Below, piece by piece: positions 22,889 to 34,421 of a stretch of 64,000 nt of DNA. The stretch lies in contig JANUWF010001165.1 in NCBI GenBank assembly GCA_026120185.1, positions 3,100,001 through 3,164,000 of the forward strand, read 5' to 3'. The position numbers and the translations under genes are program-made. The notes under the pieces were generated by a model. It searched no databases, was not told the DNA's origin, and saw only the letters and a program-made list of their open reading frames with translations. The DNA is from Voacanga thouarsii. Taxonomy: Eukaryota; Streptophyta; Magnoliopsida; Gentianales; Apocynaceae. Within the stretch, counting starts at the first letter, position 1, and each line of letters begins with the position of its first letter.

Positions 22889-24086
22889 TAGTAAACGTAC
22901 CTTCCACTACTACTGCATCAGCCCCAACCTCCTCCCGATTGAGAGCGAAAACTTTTGCTTTCACCTGCGGCTTCTGCGTTCCGCTCCCGGAAGCTTCCGA
23001 GGTATTAGCTCGACTCGGCCCCGGGTTCTGAGCTGGGTTCCCCTGCCCGATCCAGAGAAGTTTAGGGCAGGCGTTTCGTAGATGATTCGGGTTTCCGCAG
23101 TGGTAGCACTTCCGCTCAACTCCTTTGGACCAGCAATTTTTCTCAATGTGACCCCTTTTTCCATAGTGCCGGCATAATGGAAGATTCTGCGCCGGACCAA
23201 CCGGTGCTATTCGGGCTTGCTTTCCCCGATTCTGCCATTACTAGTTGGTAGGACCCTTGTTAGGTGGCTGCCTCTGAAAACGTCTTGGCGGCGGTCTTGT
23301 TGGTATAAACGGTCGTGAAGCCAACCGATTGCGATCTTCATTCTCAGTACGGTTGGCTGCGTCCACAGCCCCCGAATAAGTCACCGGTGGAGAGGGTACT
23401 AACGCCCTTCTTAACTCCTGCCTTAATCCCTTAACGAATTGCCTTGTTCTATTTTGTTCCGTATCCACCAGCCTCTTGCAGTACTTTGACAGCTGCGTGA
23501 ACCGTGCTGCATATTGGGCTACCGCAATGCTTCCTTGCTTTAGATTCTGGAACTCATCTTCCCGTTTCTCAACTATCCACTGAGGGATATACTCTACCCG
23601 GAATGCTTCCACAAAATTAGCCCATGTCCAGTCTTGGTCTATCATCTCCCAGTCGTCTTGAACCCTTTGCCACCACGCCTGAGCTGGACCCCTCAGCCGG
23701 TACGCAGCGAACTTCACCATTCGTTTCTCGGTGTACTGGAGCGTAGCAAAGATGCCCTCCATATGTTCCACCCATTGTTTCACTTTTTGGTCTTGTTCGG
23801 CCTCTCCCAAGAAGATAGGAGGTTGAAACTTCAGAAACCGCTCAAATGCCACGTCTTCCCCTTTTGGATTCCTCCGCTCAGTCAAATTTTGCAAAATCTC
23901 GGTCACCTTATGGAATGCTTGCGTCATAGTCGCGCTAACCGGTTCTTCCGATCCCATCTCCGACCCCATTTTATTATCATCCCCTTGATTTGGTGATGAC
24001 ATTTGAGTTGCATCAACCTCTGGTGTCACGGGCTCTGCCTCAGGAACCCTTCTGCTGGATGTGGCTGCGCGACGTCTGGGTGCCAT
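22889..24086 (-). pseudogene. G3 gag and start of protease (truncated)
   Basis: The ATG at 24086 opens MAPRRRAATSSRR. The frame is open for 281 residues through the retrotransposon gag core (FLKFQPPIFLGEAEQDQK, RLRGPAQAWWQRVQDDWEMI, FRVEYIPQWIVEK, FVKGLRQELRRAL), then meets two adjacent stops (TAG TAA near 23241) where G1 and G2 read QQ. Downstream in the same frame are two zinc knuckles. The first (LCRHYGKRGHIEKNC) has Tyr in place of the second Cys. The second (CYHCGNPNHLRNAC) is intact. The protease region begins ([15 protein letters not shown]) and is cut at 22889. G3 lacks the gag lesions shared by G1 and G2. Confidence 0.9.
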
Positions 24087-24334
24087 TCTAAACCATTCCC
24101 CAGATAATGAGTTTATGCATCAAAGTTAAAAAATATCCAAATTGAGCATGCATTCACATTCAATGTTAAGCGGAAGAAAATTAGATGCAAATTTTGTATG
24201 AAGAATTGCATATAAATTTTTCTCAAAACTTAGAGTACCAGAGGTACTCTTATTTGCATAAATTTTGAAATAAAGCAATAAAGGGGCATGGACTCCTAGT
24301 ATAGGAATTTATGAAAAATTGCAAATAAAATGCC

Positions 24335-24823
24335 CTAAACGTAGCAGAACTTGGCCTCTCTAATCCTCATCAGAATCTTCAATGTCTGCATCATATAACC
24401 ACCCCCCAAAATTCCTAGTGAAATCCATCCCTGCCCCCTTGCGAAGCTATCTATGGGCTCCTTCCCGGGTCTCCTAGAACTCTCCCCGGTCTCAACTTGA
24501 TTGGGTGGGGTTACAAAGGAAGGTCTAGGTGGAGATTCATAATCTATCTCCCCTGGGTCATCACTGTCAGCAGTCAAGTCCACTCTGGGGCTAGGAGGAT
24601 GGGGAACATATTCCACGTCGATCTCCTCGTCCTCACTGTCGGTAACCAAGTCGATCACGGGTATTGGAGGTGACTCAATGATCTGGACCTCATCGTCACT
24701 ACTATCATCCAGGGCAATGATTGGCTGGGGTGCAGGCTGAGGCACTGGTAAGTCCTCCGGGTAGATAGGAATGGGAGGGTGCCATTGCTGCCCTTTTCTT
24801 GTGGTTCTAATCATCCTAACCAT
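24335..24823 (-). CDS. G3 leader ORF, tandem SUMO-interacting-motif-like protein
   Basis: The ORF lies between primer site and gag on the element's sense strand. From ATG 24823 it encodes a basic start (MVRMIRTTRKGQQW), a proline-rich linker, then three consecutive modules of about 22 residues with cores PIIALDDSSDDE, PVIDLVTDSEDEE and RVDLTADSDDP. The modules are separated by E-rich linkers ending in PP. The hydrophobic core plus DL and acidic Ser-rich tail resembles type-a SUMO-interacting motifs. A one-base loss (C-run at about 24430) shifts the C-terminus, so the last ~40 residues are out of frame compared with G2. I do not recognise it as a named retrotransposon protein. Function is inferred only. 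Confidence 0.55.
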   Translation of the reverse strand: MVRMIRTTRKGQQWHPPIPIYPEDLPVPQPAPQPIIALDDSSDDEVQIIESPPIPVIDLVTDSEDEEIDVEYVPHPPSPRVDLTADSDDPGEIDYESPPRPSFVTPPNQVETGESSRRPGKEPIDSFARGQGWISLGILGGGYMMQTLKILMRIREAKFCYV

Positions 24824-24824
24824 C

Positions 24825-24898
24825 CTACAGCACAAATAGGACAGGTCAGATAAAAGATTTGAACTTAATAAATCAAAACATATAATATCAATACTTGC
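24825..24898 (-). other. possible 74-nt GC-AG leader intron
   Basis: Just after the primer site the minus strand reads TTTAG/GCAAGT, a strong GC-type donor. A T-rich stretch follows, then CTGAC and TGCTGTAG/G immediately before the leader-ORF ATG. The same arrangement recurs before the G1 and G2 leader ORFs. This is a prediction from splice-site appearance and needs RNA evidence. Confidence 0.3.
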
Positions 24899-24900
24899 CT

Positions 24901-24920
24901 AAACCTAGTCTCTGATACCA
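24901..24920 (-). other. G3 primer-binding site (initiator Met tRNA type)
   Basis: On the minus strand TGGTATCAGAGACTAGGTTT begins three bases after LTR1 ends in TGTTACA. It is the Met-type site usual in chromoviruses. The same site occurs at 34400-34419 and 44009-44028. Confidence 0.85.
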
Positions 24921-24922
24921 CT

Positions 24923-27150
24923 TGTAACACCCCACTACCTAGGCTCAACAAGGCCGGGGATGTCGCCCCGTCCAAAGGACAAGGGGTCTTTATAACTAGG
25001 TTACATGAAAATAAAATAAAACAAAAGACTTTAAAATTAAATTTATTACAACCCAAAAGATAAATACTGGCACAAATCCAAAATAAATTGTTTGCAACAA
25101 TCTCTCAAACACACACTTAAAGTAAATAACATGAGTCTTCAAGCACAGGCAACATTCTACCTAATGATCTCCACAGCAGGATCTTCCTGAAAAATATGGC
25201 ATAAAAGGATGGTGAGATAAAAATCTCAGTAAGCCCGTGTGTGCTTTGAGTGTCTCAGGTAAAATAATTCATGTATGCAAGTTGTAAAAGTTTCATAAGA
25301 AAAGGTGCTGGCAAGCAATAAATAAGTGTTGAAAATAAAGAGTGGCGTTTCACTTTTCAAACTATACATGTGTACAATAAATACAACCACTCAAATGGGT
25401 AGCCATGGGTTACCACACGTTGGGCCCCAAGACTAAATAATAGTCAGAATGCCACACTTTGTGGAAGTTGACAAAAGGTAGGTGTACAGCCTACCGGGTG
25501 AGATACTCCTCCATCTCTACACCCAAACTTACCGGTTGTCCACTCCGGAACACACAGTCCACAAGACTGAAACTTGCTAGCTCGGACCGGTATGACCTAC
25601 CGGACTGGCATCCTATCCAGGAAGGACTCACCCCTCAGAGGTGGCCACCTACTGAGAGACTTACCCTAACCCTTCAAAGATTAGTCCTGGTGGTCTACCC
25701 TTATTGAGTACTTAACGTTGATTGTTCCCCTTGGAAGAAAATCGATCAAAACCTTCCTTTATTTGGTAATAGCAAATAAGGGTTTCCAAAAGTCTAGTCA
25801 AGTTGGGTTTTAGAAAGAGTTCAGCATTTTGTGTAAAACTACTTGTTCAATTTTCAAATGATTTGCTTGACTGAAATAAAAAGGAAAAACAGTCCTTAAT
25901 TGCATTTACAAATAAATGTCCATATACATTGCATTTGCTTGCCACAATAACTTTTGGTCTTCACAAAACTCCATGCAGGAGCTTACCTGCTTCTTTGCTT
26001 GCTCACACTCAATAGTCTTCCAAGGATGACCTAACCCCGCCTGGGGTAAACACAAAACATAAGGTCACATTCAAGCTATACCTGCCTTACATAAATAATT
26101 CTTAGCTCAACTAGTTACAACCATGATTAACCATGACCTCAGTGTCCTAAGCTTTAAGGCTAGATGCTAACGAATTTTATAAAATAAGTCTAGTTTGATA
26201 AGTTAAAATAATTAGGGGTTCTAAAATAATTGCTAATAAATTATAGACTCAAATAATAACTCTTGAGTGTTATTAATAATAAATAAACTAAGGTTTGAAT
26301 TTTAAATAATATTAAGTCCTAATTAATTTTAATAAATGATAATTTAAAAATAGCTTTATTATAAATAAATAATAAATTAAATAATTTTTAATTTAAATAT
26401 TTTTTTAATAGATAATAATTAATTAATAATAAATAAAATTAAGAATAAATGAAATTTATTAAATTTTTGTTTAATAAAAATATTAATAGCCTAATTAAAT
26501 ATTCCAATCCAAATCCCCTAGTGTTTCGAATTTTGAAGGAAACTATAGTAGTAATTCTAATTTTTTTGTAATAAAATTTATTAATGAATATAACCTAGAA
26601 TTAACAAGAAAATAATCTTACATCATGGTTTTCCTATTGCTAGAAAAGATTCATGATCATATTCTCAATCATCAACAATATATTAATCCATTCATGAACA
26701 TACACTTGACTATCTCATACCATCACATGGCCAAAATCCTACCAAGCATAATCATCAATCATGGTTTCCATGGAACAATAAGAACATAAAAGCCCAATCA
26801 CCTTTGATGTCATAATATCTAATCATGCTTCAAATATCCATAAAATTCATTAAGCATGAAGAACATACAATGATTCGAAAGGAAAATACATATATCCTAG
26901 TCATATACAACAATCATCATGTCCTAACCACAATCCCTTTATGCATATACTCAATCTCCCAATCATATTCCATCTCCCTATCAACACCTAAGAGACATGA
27001 TTTCAGAATTTAATAAGAGAGATTTAAGAATGAATACTTGATTGTCGGGTACTTCGAAGAAGACAAAAGAAGGTCCACACGCGATGGAGTGTCTTGAATG
27101 GTCCAATGAAACAAACGAACATGGTTGATGTTTGATCAACCATTTTGGTT

Positions 27151-27200
<50 letters not shown>

Positions 27201-29099
27201 ATTAGAATGATATAATTGAATGGAAGAAGATGAATAAGAAAGTTATTCTTGACTTACCTTGTTGATGTTCCTGTGACCTTCAAGAAAAAGGTTGATTTCG
27301 ATTCGCTTGAAAATTTTTGTTTGCAAGGTTTTATGTTATAAATACCAGAAATGAGGTTTAGGGATTAAATGGAAGTGATTTGGAGTGATTGGAGGGGTTT
27401 GGAGTAGGGTTAGGCTTGAAGAAGGTTAGTGTGTGTTCTTGGTGTTCTTGGTGAAAATGGAGAGAATTTGGAAGAATGTTGCACGAATTTTGGTAGAAGG
27501 CTGGCTGAATGGTATGGAATGAGTGAGGGTTTCGGTTTTCAGCTAGAAAGAGAGGGGATGATCAGATTTTTTTGAAATTTAAATGGAGGAAATAGTGGAG
27601 AGGTTTAAGGTAAGAGGTTAGCTATGGTGTTTTGATCAAGAGAGGTTTCTATGGTCTTCAATGGAGCCGGCTGAACATGGAGTTTTTCCTGAAATGATTG
27701 AAGGTTAATGTTGCTCAAGGCTGGCTGAAATTCAGTCCATGAAGGCAGAGAAAATTCTGGTTAATTAGCCTAATGCAAGAGTGGTTTTAATGGAGTAAAA
27801 ATGCTGAAAATTATTTGAAGTTCAAAAGAGTTTGAATGGAGTGATCTTAGGAGTGTTTTGTGGTGCACCTATGGAGTCCTTATGCTCAAGGTAAGAGTGG
27901 GTTTTATGATGTTCAGTCTACAGCTGAGCAAGCTCAATTTTTACAGAGGTTGAAGATGATTTTCGGCCTTAGGATAGAAGGGAGCAAGGTTGGAAAATTC
28001 TGGTTTCAAGTTGTTCAGAATTTTCGAAGATTGCAGAATTTTTTGGTGCAAAATTTTGCACACTCTTAGCTCGATTTTCAGAGGTTCTTCTGGGGTGTTT
28101 GAGGGTCTTCCAAGGTTGGTTTTTCAGCCTTATTTCTAGACAAATACAGAGAGATTACAGAAGAGATTTGCTGGCTTGAAGGTGAACTAAAAACAGCTTC
28201 ATTTCCTTGATTGCAAGCTGCGAAATGCCCAGTTTTTTTTTCCTGGTTTGGTGTTGTTTTGTGCAGTCCGAAATTTGCACAGTTTTTCCAGCTTCCAAGC
28301 CACATAAAATGACCATTTTCTTGGCAGCAAATGAATGGGATTATGGCCTGAATTTTTGAAGAAAGGGGCTGCAACAATTCTCGAAAATTTCCAGATTTCT
28401 TTCCACTAAAGTATGAACAGCATGAAGGTAGATTTGAAGGTCCTTTCATGGTGATTGATTTTCTCTTGGAACCCTTCCTATTTACCGTCCTATTTTCGGC
28501 CAACTACCCAACCACCATAGCTGATTTTAGAATTTCATGGTGGAGGAGTTATCCCAGAATTTTTTTGGAATTTAAAAGAAAGGATTTAATGGTTTTGAAT
28601 TATAAAGATGTTAAGACAAGCTAGAGGTAATAAATAGGACAAGAATTCGTCTAGAATTCTTTTTAGGACATGAGGATAAGATTAGGACATTCTCTTCATG
28701 TCTCCCCTAAGACAACATTCCTATTTTTATGGAATGCAAGAAAACAGAAATTCAAACCTAATGAAAATAATCATGATAAAACTTAAATAATGGGATTTGA
28801 ACTCATGACCTTAGAAATTAATTCACCAAGCTCTAACTACTAAATCACACTAACTCTTGTTCTTATTTTCTCACCCACGTATTTTTCTCATCTACTCCTC
28901 AAGTTATCTCCCTATTATGACCTCAAGCAAAATTACCATTTTACCCCTCCTACTCAACAAGCATAACTAAGCATTTAAACCTATAATCCATGATTCTAAA
29001 GCACATAAAATCATTCAAAAACATATATTTCATGCAAAATAATATGATATGCATTCCCGACCCCCTTACTCTAGGGTTGTTTTTAGGTGGGGTTTCACA
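24923..29099 (-). repeat. gypsy LTR1 (4177 bp)
   Basis: In plus coordinates it runs TGTAACACCCC to GGTTTCACA, so on its own strand it starts TGTGAAACC and ends TGTTACA. It serves G3 as 5' LTR and G1 as 3' LTR. Compared with LTR2 and LTR3 it has a shorter GA tract (27155-27198), lacks the GGTGG interruption in it, and has a unique 11-bp duplication near 28155. ORFs inside are open on either strand by chance and are not annotated as genes. Confidence 0.93.
27155..27198. repeat. (GA)n microsatellite in LTR1
   Basis: About 22 uninterrupted GA units. Homologous tracts in LTR2 (36616-36700) and LTR3 (46265-46343) are about twice as long and share a GGTGG interruption. Confidence 0.95.
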
Positions 29100-29114
29100 T
29101 CCTCCCCTGCTTAG
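29100..29114 (-). other. G1 polypurine tract
   Basis: On the minus strand AAGCAGGGGAGGA immediately precedes the TGTGAAACC start of LTR1. The identical tract sits at 38600-38614 before LTR2 for G2. Confidence 0.8.
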
Positions 29115-29171
29115 GAGAATTTCGCCTCGAAATTCAGACGCACCTTTACCTCAGATCGGGATACTTTCGCT

Positions 29172-30360
29172 TTACCCACTCTTCTGTTTCCCATGTGGCA
29201 TCTCGGGTTGTAGCACTAACGGCTCATCATTCAACACATGTCCGGGATCGGCATTGTACTTCTTCAACTGTGATACATGGAATACGTCGTGAATTCCCGT
29301 CAACCCATCTGGCAAATCCAATTGATACGCCACCGGCCCAATTCTCTCTTTTATTGGAAACAGACCCAAATATCTCGAATTCAGCTTTCCCCCTTTCGGA
29401 TGTTTCAAGATTCCCCTACTCGGTGTCAGTTTTAGAAACACACTATCTCCCACCTGAAATTCTAACATTCTCTGCCTATTCTCTGCATAACTCTTTTGTC
29501 GACTCTGGGCTGCCTTCAACCTTTCCCTAATTAACTTAACCTTGTCCGACATTTCCTGAACATAGACTTCTCCCGTTTTGCTTATATGTCCATCCTCTGA
29601 CCAACTCCAGTATAGCGGTACTTGACACTTACGTCCATATAGAGTTTCATACGGAGCCATTCCAATCGAAGCCTGATAACAGTTATTGTATGATAACTCA
29701 GCATATGACACACTATCAATCCAGTTATCCCCGAAATCCAACACACAGGCTCTCAGCATATCCTCCAATATCTGAATAACTCTTTCTGACTGTCCATCGG
29801 TCTGTGGATGCGCCGTCGTACTGAACTTCAGACTAGAACCCATCGATTCTTGAAACTTGCCCCAAAATCGGGATGTAAATCTTGGATCACGGTCAGACAC
29901 AATACTTGAAGGTACTCCGTGCAATATGACTATTTCCCGCACGTAGGTCTGAGCCAACTTTTCCATAGAATCCCTTACATTTTACGGGTATGAAATGCGC
30001 CGACTTGGTCAGACGATCCAGCACTACCCATATGGTGTCCTTTTGGCTCCTGGCCCTAGGGAGTCCGGTAACGAAGTCCATGGTTACCTCTTCCCATTTC
30101 CATTCTGGTACTGGCAACGGCTGTAATAATCCTGCCACCTTTCTGTACTCCGCTTTGACTTTCTGACAGGTCAAGCACGTTGAAACATACTTAACCACGT
30201 TTCGCTTCATCCCAGGCCACCAGTAAGACTTTTTTAGATCTTGATACATCTTGATCTCTCCTGGATGAATGGCGTACTTGCTCTTATGCGGTTCTTCTAA
30301 AATTCTGTCCCTCAACTGGTGCTTCTCGGGTACACACAAACGATCTCGGAAGTACAACAC
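29172..30360 (-). pseudogene. G1 integrase, chromodomain deleted
   Basis: The minus strand encodes the zinc-binding region ([33 protein letters not shown]) and the core: MDFVTGLPRA (first Asp), SIVSDRDPRFTSRFW (second Asp), QTDGQSERVIQILEDMLR (Glu). A one-base loss near 29970, also present in G2, splits it. The C-terminal part (VGDSVFLKLTP, HDVFHVSQLKKY) is present, but a 109-bp deletion after 29205 removes the chromodomain core and shifts the frame. The flanking TCG trinucleotide suggests a short-homology deletion. Confidence 0.9.
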
Positions 30361-30438
30361 TCCCGCTCCGTCCTGTCGGAATTCACTCCCTTGCCGTTTA
30401 AGCTCCTTATCCTTGAAAAGCTGAAATTCCGCATTACT

Positions 30439-31119
30439 CTACTGGGCTTCAACAATTTCCCGCCTTAGATCTGGTGTCAACTTTAGGTTGCTAATAATGA
30501 TCCTCTCTTGTTGCACTTCTGCTCTTTTTTCCAACACGTCCTGAACCATTTTGACCTCTTGTACTCCTAGCCTGGCCATTCTGACTTTCCGGCTCAGGGC
30601 ATCAGCAACGACGTTGGCTTTCTCGGGGTGGTAGTTGATAGGACACCGGTATTCCTCCAGAAATTCCATCAATCTTCGCTGCCTCAAATTCAAGTCCTTC
30701 TGGGTGAAGATGTACTTCAGGCTTTTGTGATCAATGAACACCTCATATTCCGCCCCATACAAATAGTGTCGCCATTTCTTTAATGCGAACACAATGGCAG
30801 CCAGCTCTAGATCATGCGTGGGATAATTGACTTCATGCGGCTTCAGTTTTCGGGAAGCATAGGCGATCACCTTCCTATCTTGCATCAAAACTGCTCCCTA
30901 GCCTTCCTTTGAGGCATCTGTATATAGGGCGTAAGGTTTATCTACCTCCGGTAGACTCAACACAGGCGCTGTCATTAACCTCCGCTTCAACTCTTGAAAA
31001 CTCTTTTCGCATTTTTCGTTCCAAACAAAGGGTACGACCTTTCTCAGCAGCCGAGTCATAGGAGATGCCAACGTTGAAAATCCCTTAATAAACCTCCGGT
31101 AGTAGCCAGCCAACCCCAA
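30439..31119 (-). pseudogene. G1 RNase H region
   Basis: The reading starts with the RT thumb segment [20 protein letters not shown], followed by RNase H motifs [11 protein letters not shown] (catalytic Asp), [20 protein letters not shown] (catalytic Glu), [11 protein letters not shown] and [13 protein letters not shown] near 30897 stands where G2 has Trp (TGG), a G1-specific lesion. Another stop precedes SNAEF near 30437. The domain order RT, RNase H, integrase is the Ty3/gypsy arrangement. Confidence 0.9.
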
Positions 31120-32028
31120 AAAGCTTCGAATCTCGGTGATGTTCTCTGGCTGCTTCTAGTCTGATACGGCTTCAACCTTCGCTGGGTCTACTTTGATTCC
31201 CTCCGTAGTCACCACGTGACCAAGAAATGCCACACTATGCAACCAAAACTCGCACTTGCTAAACTTGGCGTAAAGCTTGTGCTCCCTTAGCTTTTCTAGT
31301 GCCAACTTCAAATGTTTTGCATGGTCCTCCGGGCTCTTGGAGTATATAAGTATGTCGTCGATGAAGACCACCACGAATTTGTCCAAATAGGGCTGGAACA
31401 CTCGATGCATTAGATCCATAAATACCGCGGGTGCATTGATTACCCCGAAAGGCATCACCACAAACTCATAATGGCTATATCTTGTATTGAAGGCCGTCTT
31501 AGGAATATCCTCCTCTTTTATCCTCACTTGGTAGTAGCCTTGCCTCAAATCCAGTTTAGAGTAACAACTGGACCCTTGCAACTGGTCGAACAGCTCGTCA
31601 CTTAACGACAGAGGATATTTATTTTTGATGGTCAGGTTGTTCAAGCCTCGGTAGTCAATACACAACCTTAGAGTCCCGTCCTTTTTCTTTACAAATAGCA
31701 CAGGTGCTCCCCAAGGTGATGTGCTAGGTTTGATATAGCCTTGCCTCACCAACTCCTCTAGCTGCTCATTTAATTCCTTCAACTCCGCCGGTGCCATTCG
31801 ATACGGGGTTCGAGACACCGGTTCCGCTCCTGGGATTAGGTCAATGGTGAACTCAACTTCTCGCTTGGGAGGTAGAGAAGTGAGTTCTGTAGGGAACACG
31901 TAGGGGAAATCCTTTACCACCTCAGTATCCTCCAGAGTGCACTGGTCCTTCGGCTTGTTTATCACATAAGACAAATATCCTTGACATCCTTGCCTCAACA
32001 ATTTCTGGGCTTTAGCCCCAGCTATCAA
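31120..32028 (-). pseudogene. G1 reverse transcriptase
   Basis: Motifs in order: [52 protein letters not shown] (catalytic Asp), [29 protein letters not shown] (FIDD box, intact) and [19 protein letters not shown] at 31156-31158, where Trp is expected before [14 protein letters not shown], ends the frame. G2 has the same stop. The segment is otherwise open, giving a nearly complete RT palm. Confidence 0.93.
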
Positions 32029-32464
32029 ATTCTTTTACTTTCCCACCATTGAACTCCAACACATCACATCCCGGTCTAGTGAACTGAATTGACTTATTCT
32101 TACAATCTACTCTAGCACCATGCTTCGCTAACCAATCCATCCTCAATATTAAATCGTAATCATCAATAGCTAAAACTATTAGGTCTCCCTCCAAGCTTTC
32201 TCTCCCTACTTCAACTTTACAATTTTGCACATACCGATTCGCTTGCACCATTTTCCCCAAAGGCGTACTTACTATAAAGGTAAAAGGTAGTTCTACTCCA
32301 TCCCAACCCAATTGATATGCAAAATTCTTATTTAAATAGGAATGGGTAGATCCAGGGTCTATCAATGCATTAACGGAACGACCTTGGATAGTAAACGTAC
32401 CTTCCACTACTGCTGCATCAGCCCCAACCTCCTCCCGGTTGAGAGCGAAAACTTTTGCTTTCAC
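32012..32464 (-). pseudogene. G1 aspartic protease
   Basis: A gypsy protease with the active-site segment [15 protein letters not shown]: the family-typical Asp is followed by Pro-Gly. The second conserved segment is DYDLILRMDWL, where G2 has LILGMDWL, so Gly is changed to Arg. An 8-bp deletion near 32025 relative to G2 pushes the frame out before RT. Part of the gag-pol polyprotein. Confidence 0.9.
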
Positions 32465-33585
32465 CTGCGGCTTCTGCGTTCCGCTCCCGGAAGCTCCCGA
32501 GGTATTGGCTCGACTCGGCCCCGGGTTCTGAGCTGGGTTCCCCTACCCGATCCGGAGAAGTTTAGGGCAGGCGTTCCGTAGATGATTCGGGTCTCCGCAG
32601 TGGTAGCACTTCCGCTCAACTCCTTTGGACCAGCAATTTTTCTCAATGTGACCCACTTTTCCGAAATGCCGGCATAATGGAAGATTCTGCGCCGGACCAA
32701 TCGGTGCTATTCGGGCTTGCTTTCTCCGATTCTGCCATTGTTGGTTGGCAGGACACTTGTTAGGTGGCTGCCTCTGAAAAGGTGTTGGTGGCGGTGTTGT
32801 CGGTACAAACGGTCGTGAAGCCAACCGGTTGCGATCTTCATTCTCAGTACGGGTAGCTACGTCCACAGCCCCCGAATAAGTCACCGGTGGAGAGGGTGCT
32901 AATGCCCTTCTTAACTCCTGCCTTAATCCCTTAACGAATGGCCTTGTTCTGTTTTGTTTCGTATCCAGCAGCCTCTTGCAGTACTTTGACAGCTGCGTGA
33001 ACCGTGCTGCGTATTGGGCTACCGTCATGCTTCCTTGCTTTAGATTCTGGAACTCATCTTCCCATTTCTCAACTATCCACTGAGGGATATACTCTACCCA
33101 GAATGCTTCCACAAAATTAGCCCATGTCCAGTCTTGGTCTATCATCTCCCAGTCGTCCTGAACCCTTTGCCACCACGCCCGAGCTGGACCGCTCAGCCGG
33201 AACACAGCGAACTTCACCATTCATTTCTCGGTGTACTGGAGCGTAGCAAAGATGTCCTCCACCTGTTCCACCCATTGTTCCGCTTTTTGGTCTTATTCGG
33301 CCTCTCCCAAGAAGATAGGAGGTTGAAACTTTAGAAACCGCTCCAATGCCACGTCTTCCCCTTTTGGATTCCTCCGCTCAGTCAAATTTTGCAGAATCTC
33401 GGTCACCTTGTCGAATGCTTGCGTCATAGTCGCGCTAACTGGTTCTTCCGATCCCATCTCCGGCCCCATTTCGTTCTCATCCCCTTGATTTGGTGATGAC
33501 ATTTGAGTTGCATCAACCTCTGGTGTCACGGGCTCTGCCTCGGAACCCTTCTGCTGGATGTGGCTGCGCGACGTCTGGGTGCCAT
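32465..33585 (-). pseudogene. G1 gag (multiple lesions)
   Basis: The ATG at 33585 matches the G3 start, but one base is missing in the RVPEAEP segment (near 33540). Further lesions: TAA for a Gln codon at about 33294, TGA for an Arg codon at about 33221, and TAG for Gln at about 32544. All four occur in G2 but not in G3. The gag core (AWWQRVQDDWEMI, YIPQWIVEK) and two zinc knuckles (LCRHFGKVGHIEKNC with Phe for the second Cys, and CYHCGDPNHLRNAC) are recognisable. Confidence 0.9.
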
Positions 33586-33858
33586 TCTAAACCATTCCCC
33601 AGATAATGAGTTTATGCATCAAAGTTAAAAAATATCTAAATTGAGCATGCATTCACATTCAATGTTAAGCGGAAGAAAATTTGATGCAAATTTTGTATGA
33701 AGAATTGCATATAAATTTTTCTCAAAACTTAGAGTACCAGAGGTACTCTTATTTGCATAAATTTTGAAATAAAGCAATAAAGGGGCATGGAATCCTAGCA
33801 TAGGAATTTATGAAAAATTGTAAATAAAATGCCCTAAACGTAGCAGAACTTGGCCTCT

Positions 33859-34322
33859 CTAATCCTCATCAGAATCTTCAATGTCTGCATCATATAACCA
33901 CCCCCCAAAATTCCTAGTGAAATCCATCCCTGCCCCCCTTGCGAAGCTATCTATGGGCTCCTTCCCGGGTCTCCTAGAACTCTCCCCGGTCTCAACTTGA
34001 TTGGGTGGGGTTACAAAGGAAGGTCTAGGTGGAGATTCATAATCTATCTCCCCTGGGTCATCACTGTCAGCAGTCAAGTCCCTATAGGGCTAGGAGGATG
34101 GGGAACATATTCCATGTCTATCTCCTCGTCCTCACTGTCGGTAACCAAGTCGATCACGGGTATTGGAGGTGACTCAATGATCTGGACCTCATCGTCACTA
34201 CTATCATCCAGGGCAATGATTGGCTGGGGTGCAGGCTGAGGCACTGGTAAGTCCTCCGGGTAGAATGGAATGGGAGGGTGCCATTGCTGCCCTTTCCTTG
34301 CGGTTCTAATCATCCTAACCAT
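33859..34322 (-). pseudogene. G1 leader ORF, SIM-like repeats, frameshifted
   Basis: This is the same leader protein as in G3 and G2, starting at ATG 34322. The first two modules (PIIALDDSSDDE, PVIDLVTDSEDEE) are intact. Base loss near 34080 ends the frame at PSPIGT. The third module and the C-terminus continue in another frame and end DADIEDSDED at 33859. The protein lies 274 bp upstream of the gag ATG. Confidence 0.6.
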
Positions 34323-34421
34323 CCTACAGCACAAATAGGACAGGTCGGATAAAAGATTTGAACTTAATAAATCAAAACATATAATATCATTACTTGCCTA
34401 AACCTAGTCTCTGATACCACT

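Noticed and set aside
23634..23996. 120-residue plus-strand frame over G3 gag, with matching frames at 33134 and 42751
   Set aside because: Antisense shadow of gag.
28078..28503. 141-residue open frame on the sense strand inside LTR1 (also partly in LTR2)
   Set aside because: It lies in LTR sequence, is broken in LTR3, has no recognisable domain, and its apparent conservation only reflects LTR duplication.
29087..29530. Plus-strand open frames over G1 integrase (and the equivalent at 38879-39139)
   Set aside because: They are antisense shadows of the integrase coding frame.
32390..32430. DPG in place of DSG/DTG at the gypsy protease active site as a disabling mutation
   Set aside because: It is identical in G1 and G2, and I recall LIDPGSTHS as common in this clade, so it is probably a family feature.
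32461..32700. 79-residue minus-strand frame at the gag/protease join (also 22961-23200 and 42078-42317)
   Set aside because: It is out of frame with the zinc knuckles. The true frame, with CYHCG....H....C, runs through the same bases.
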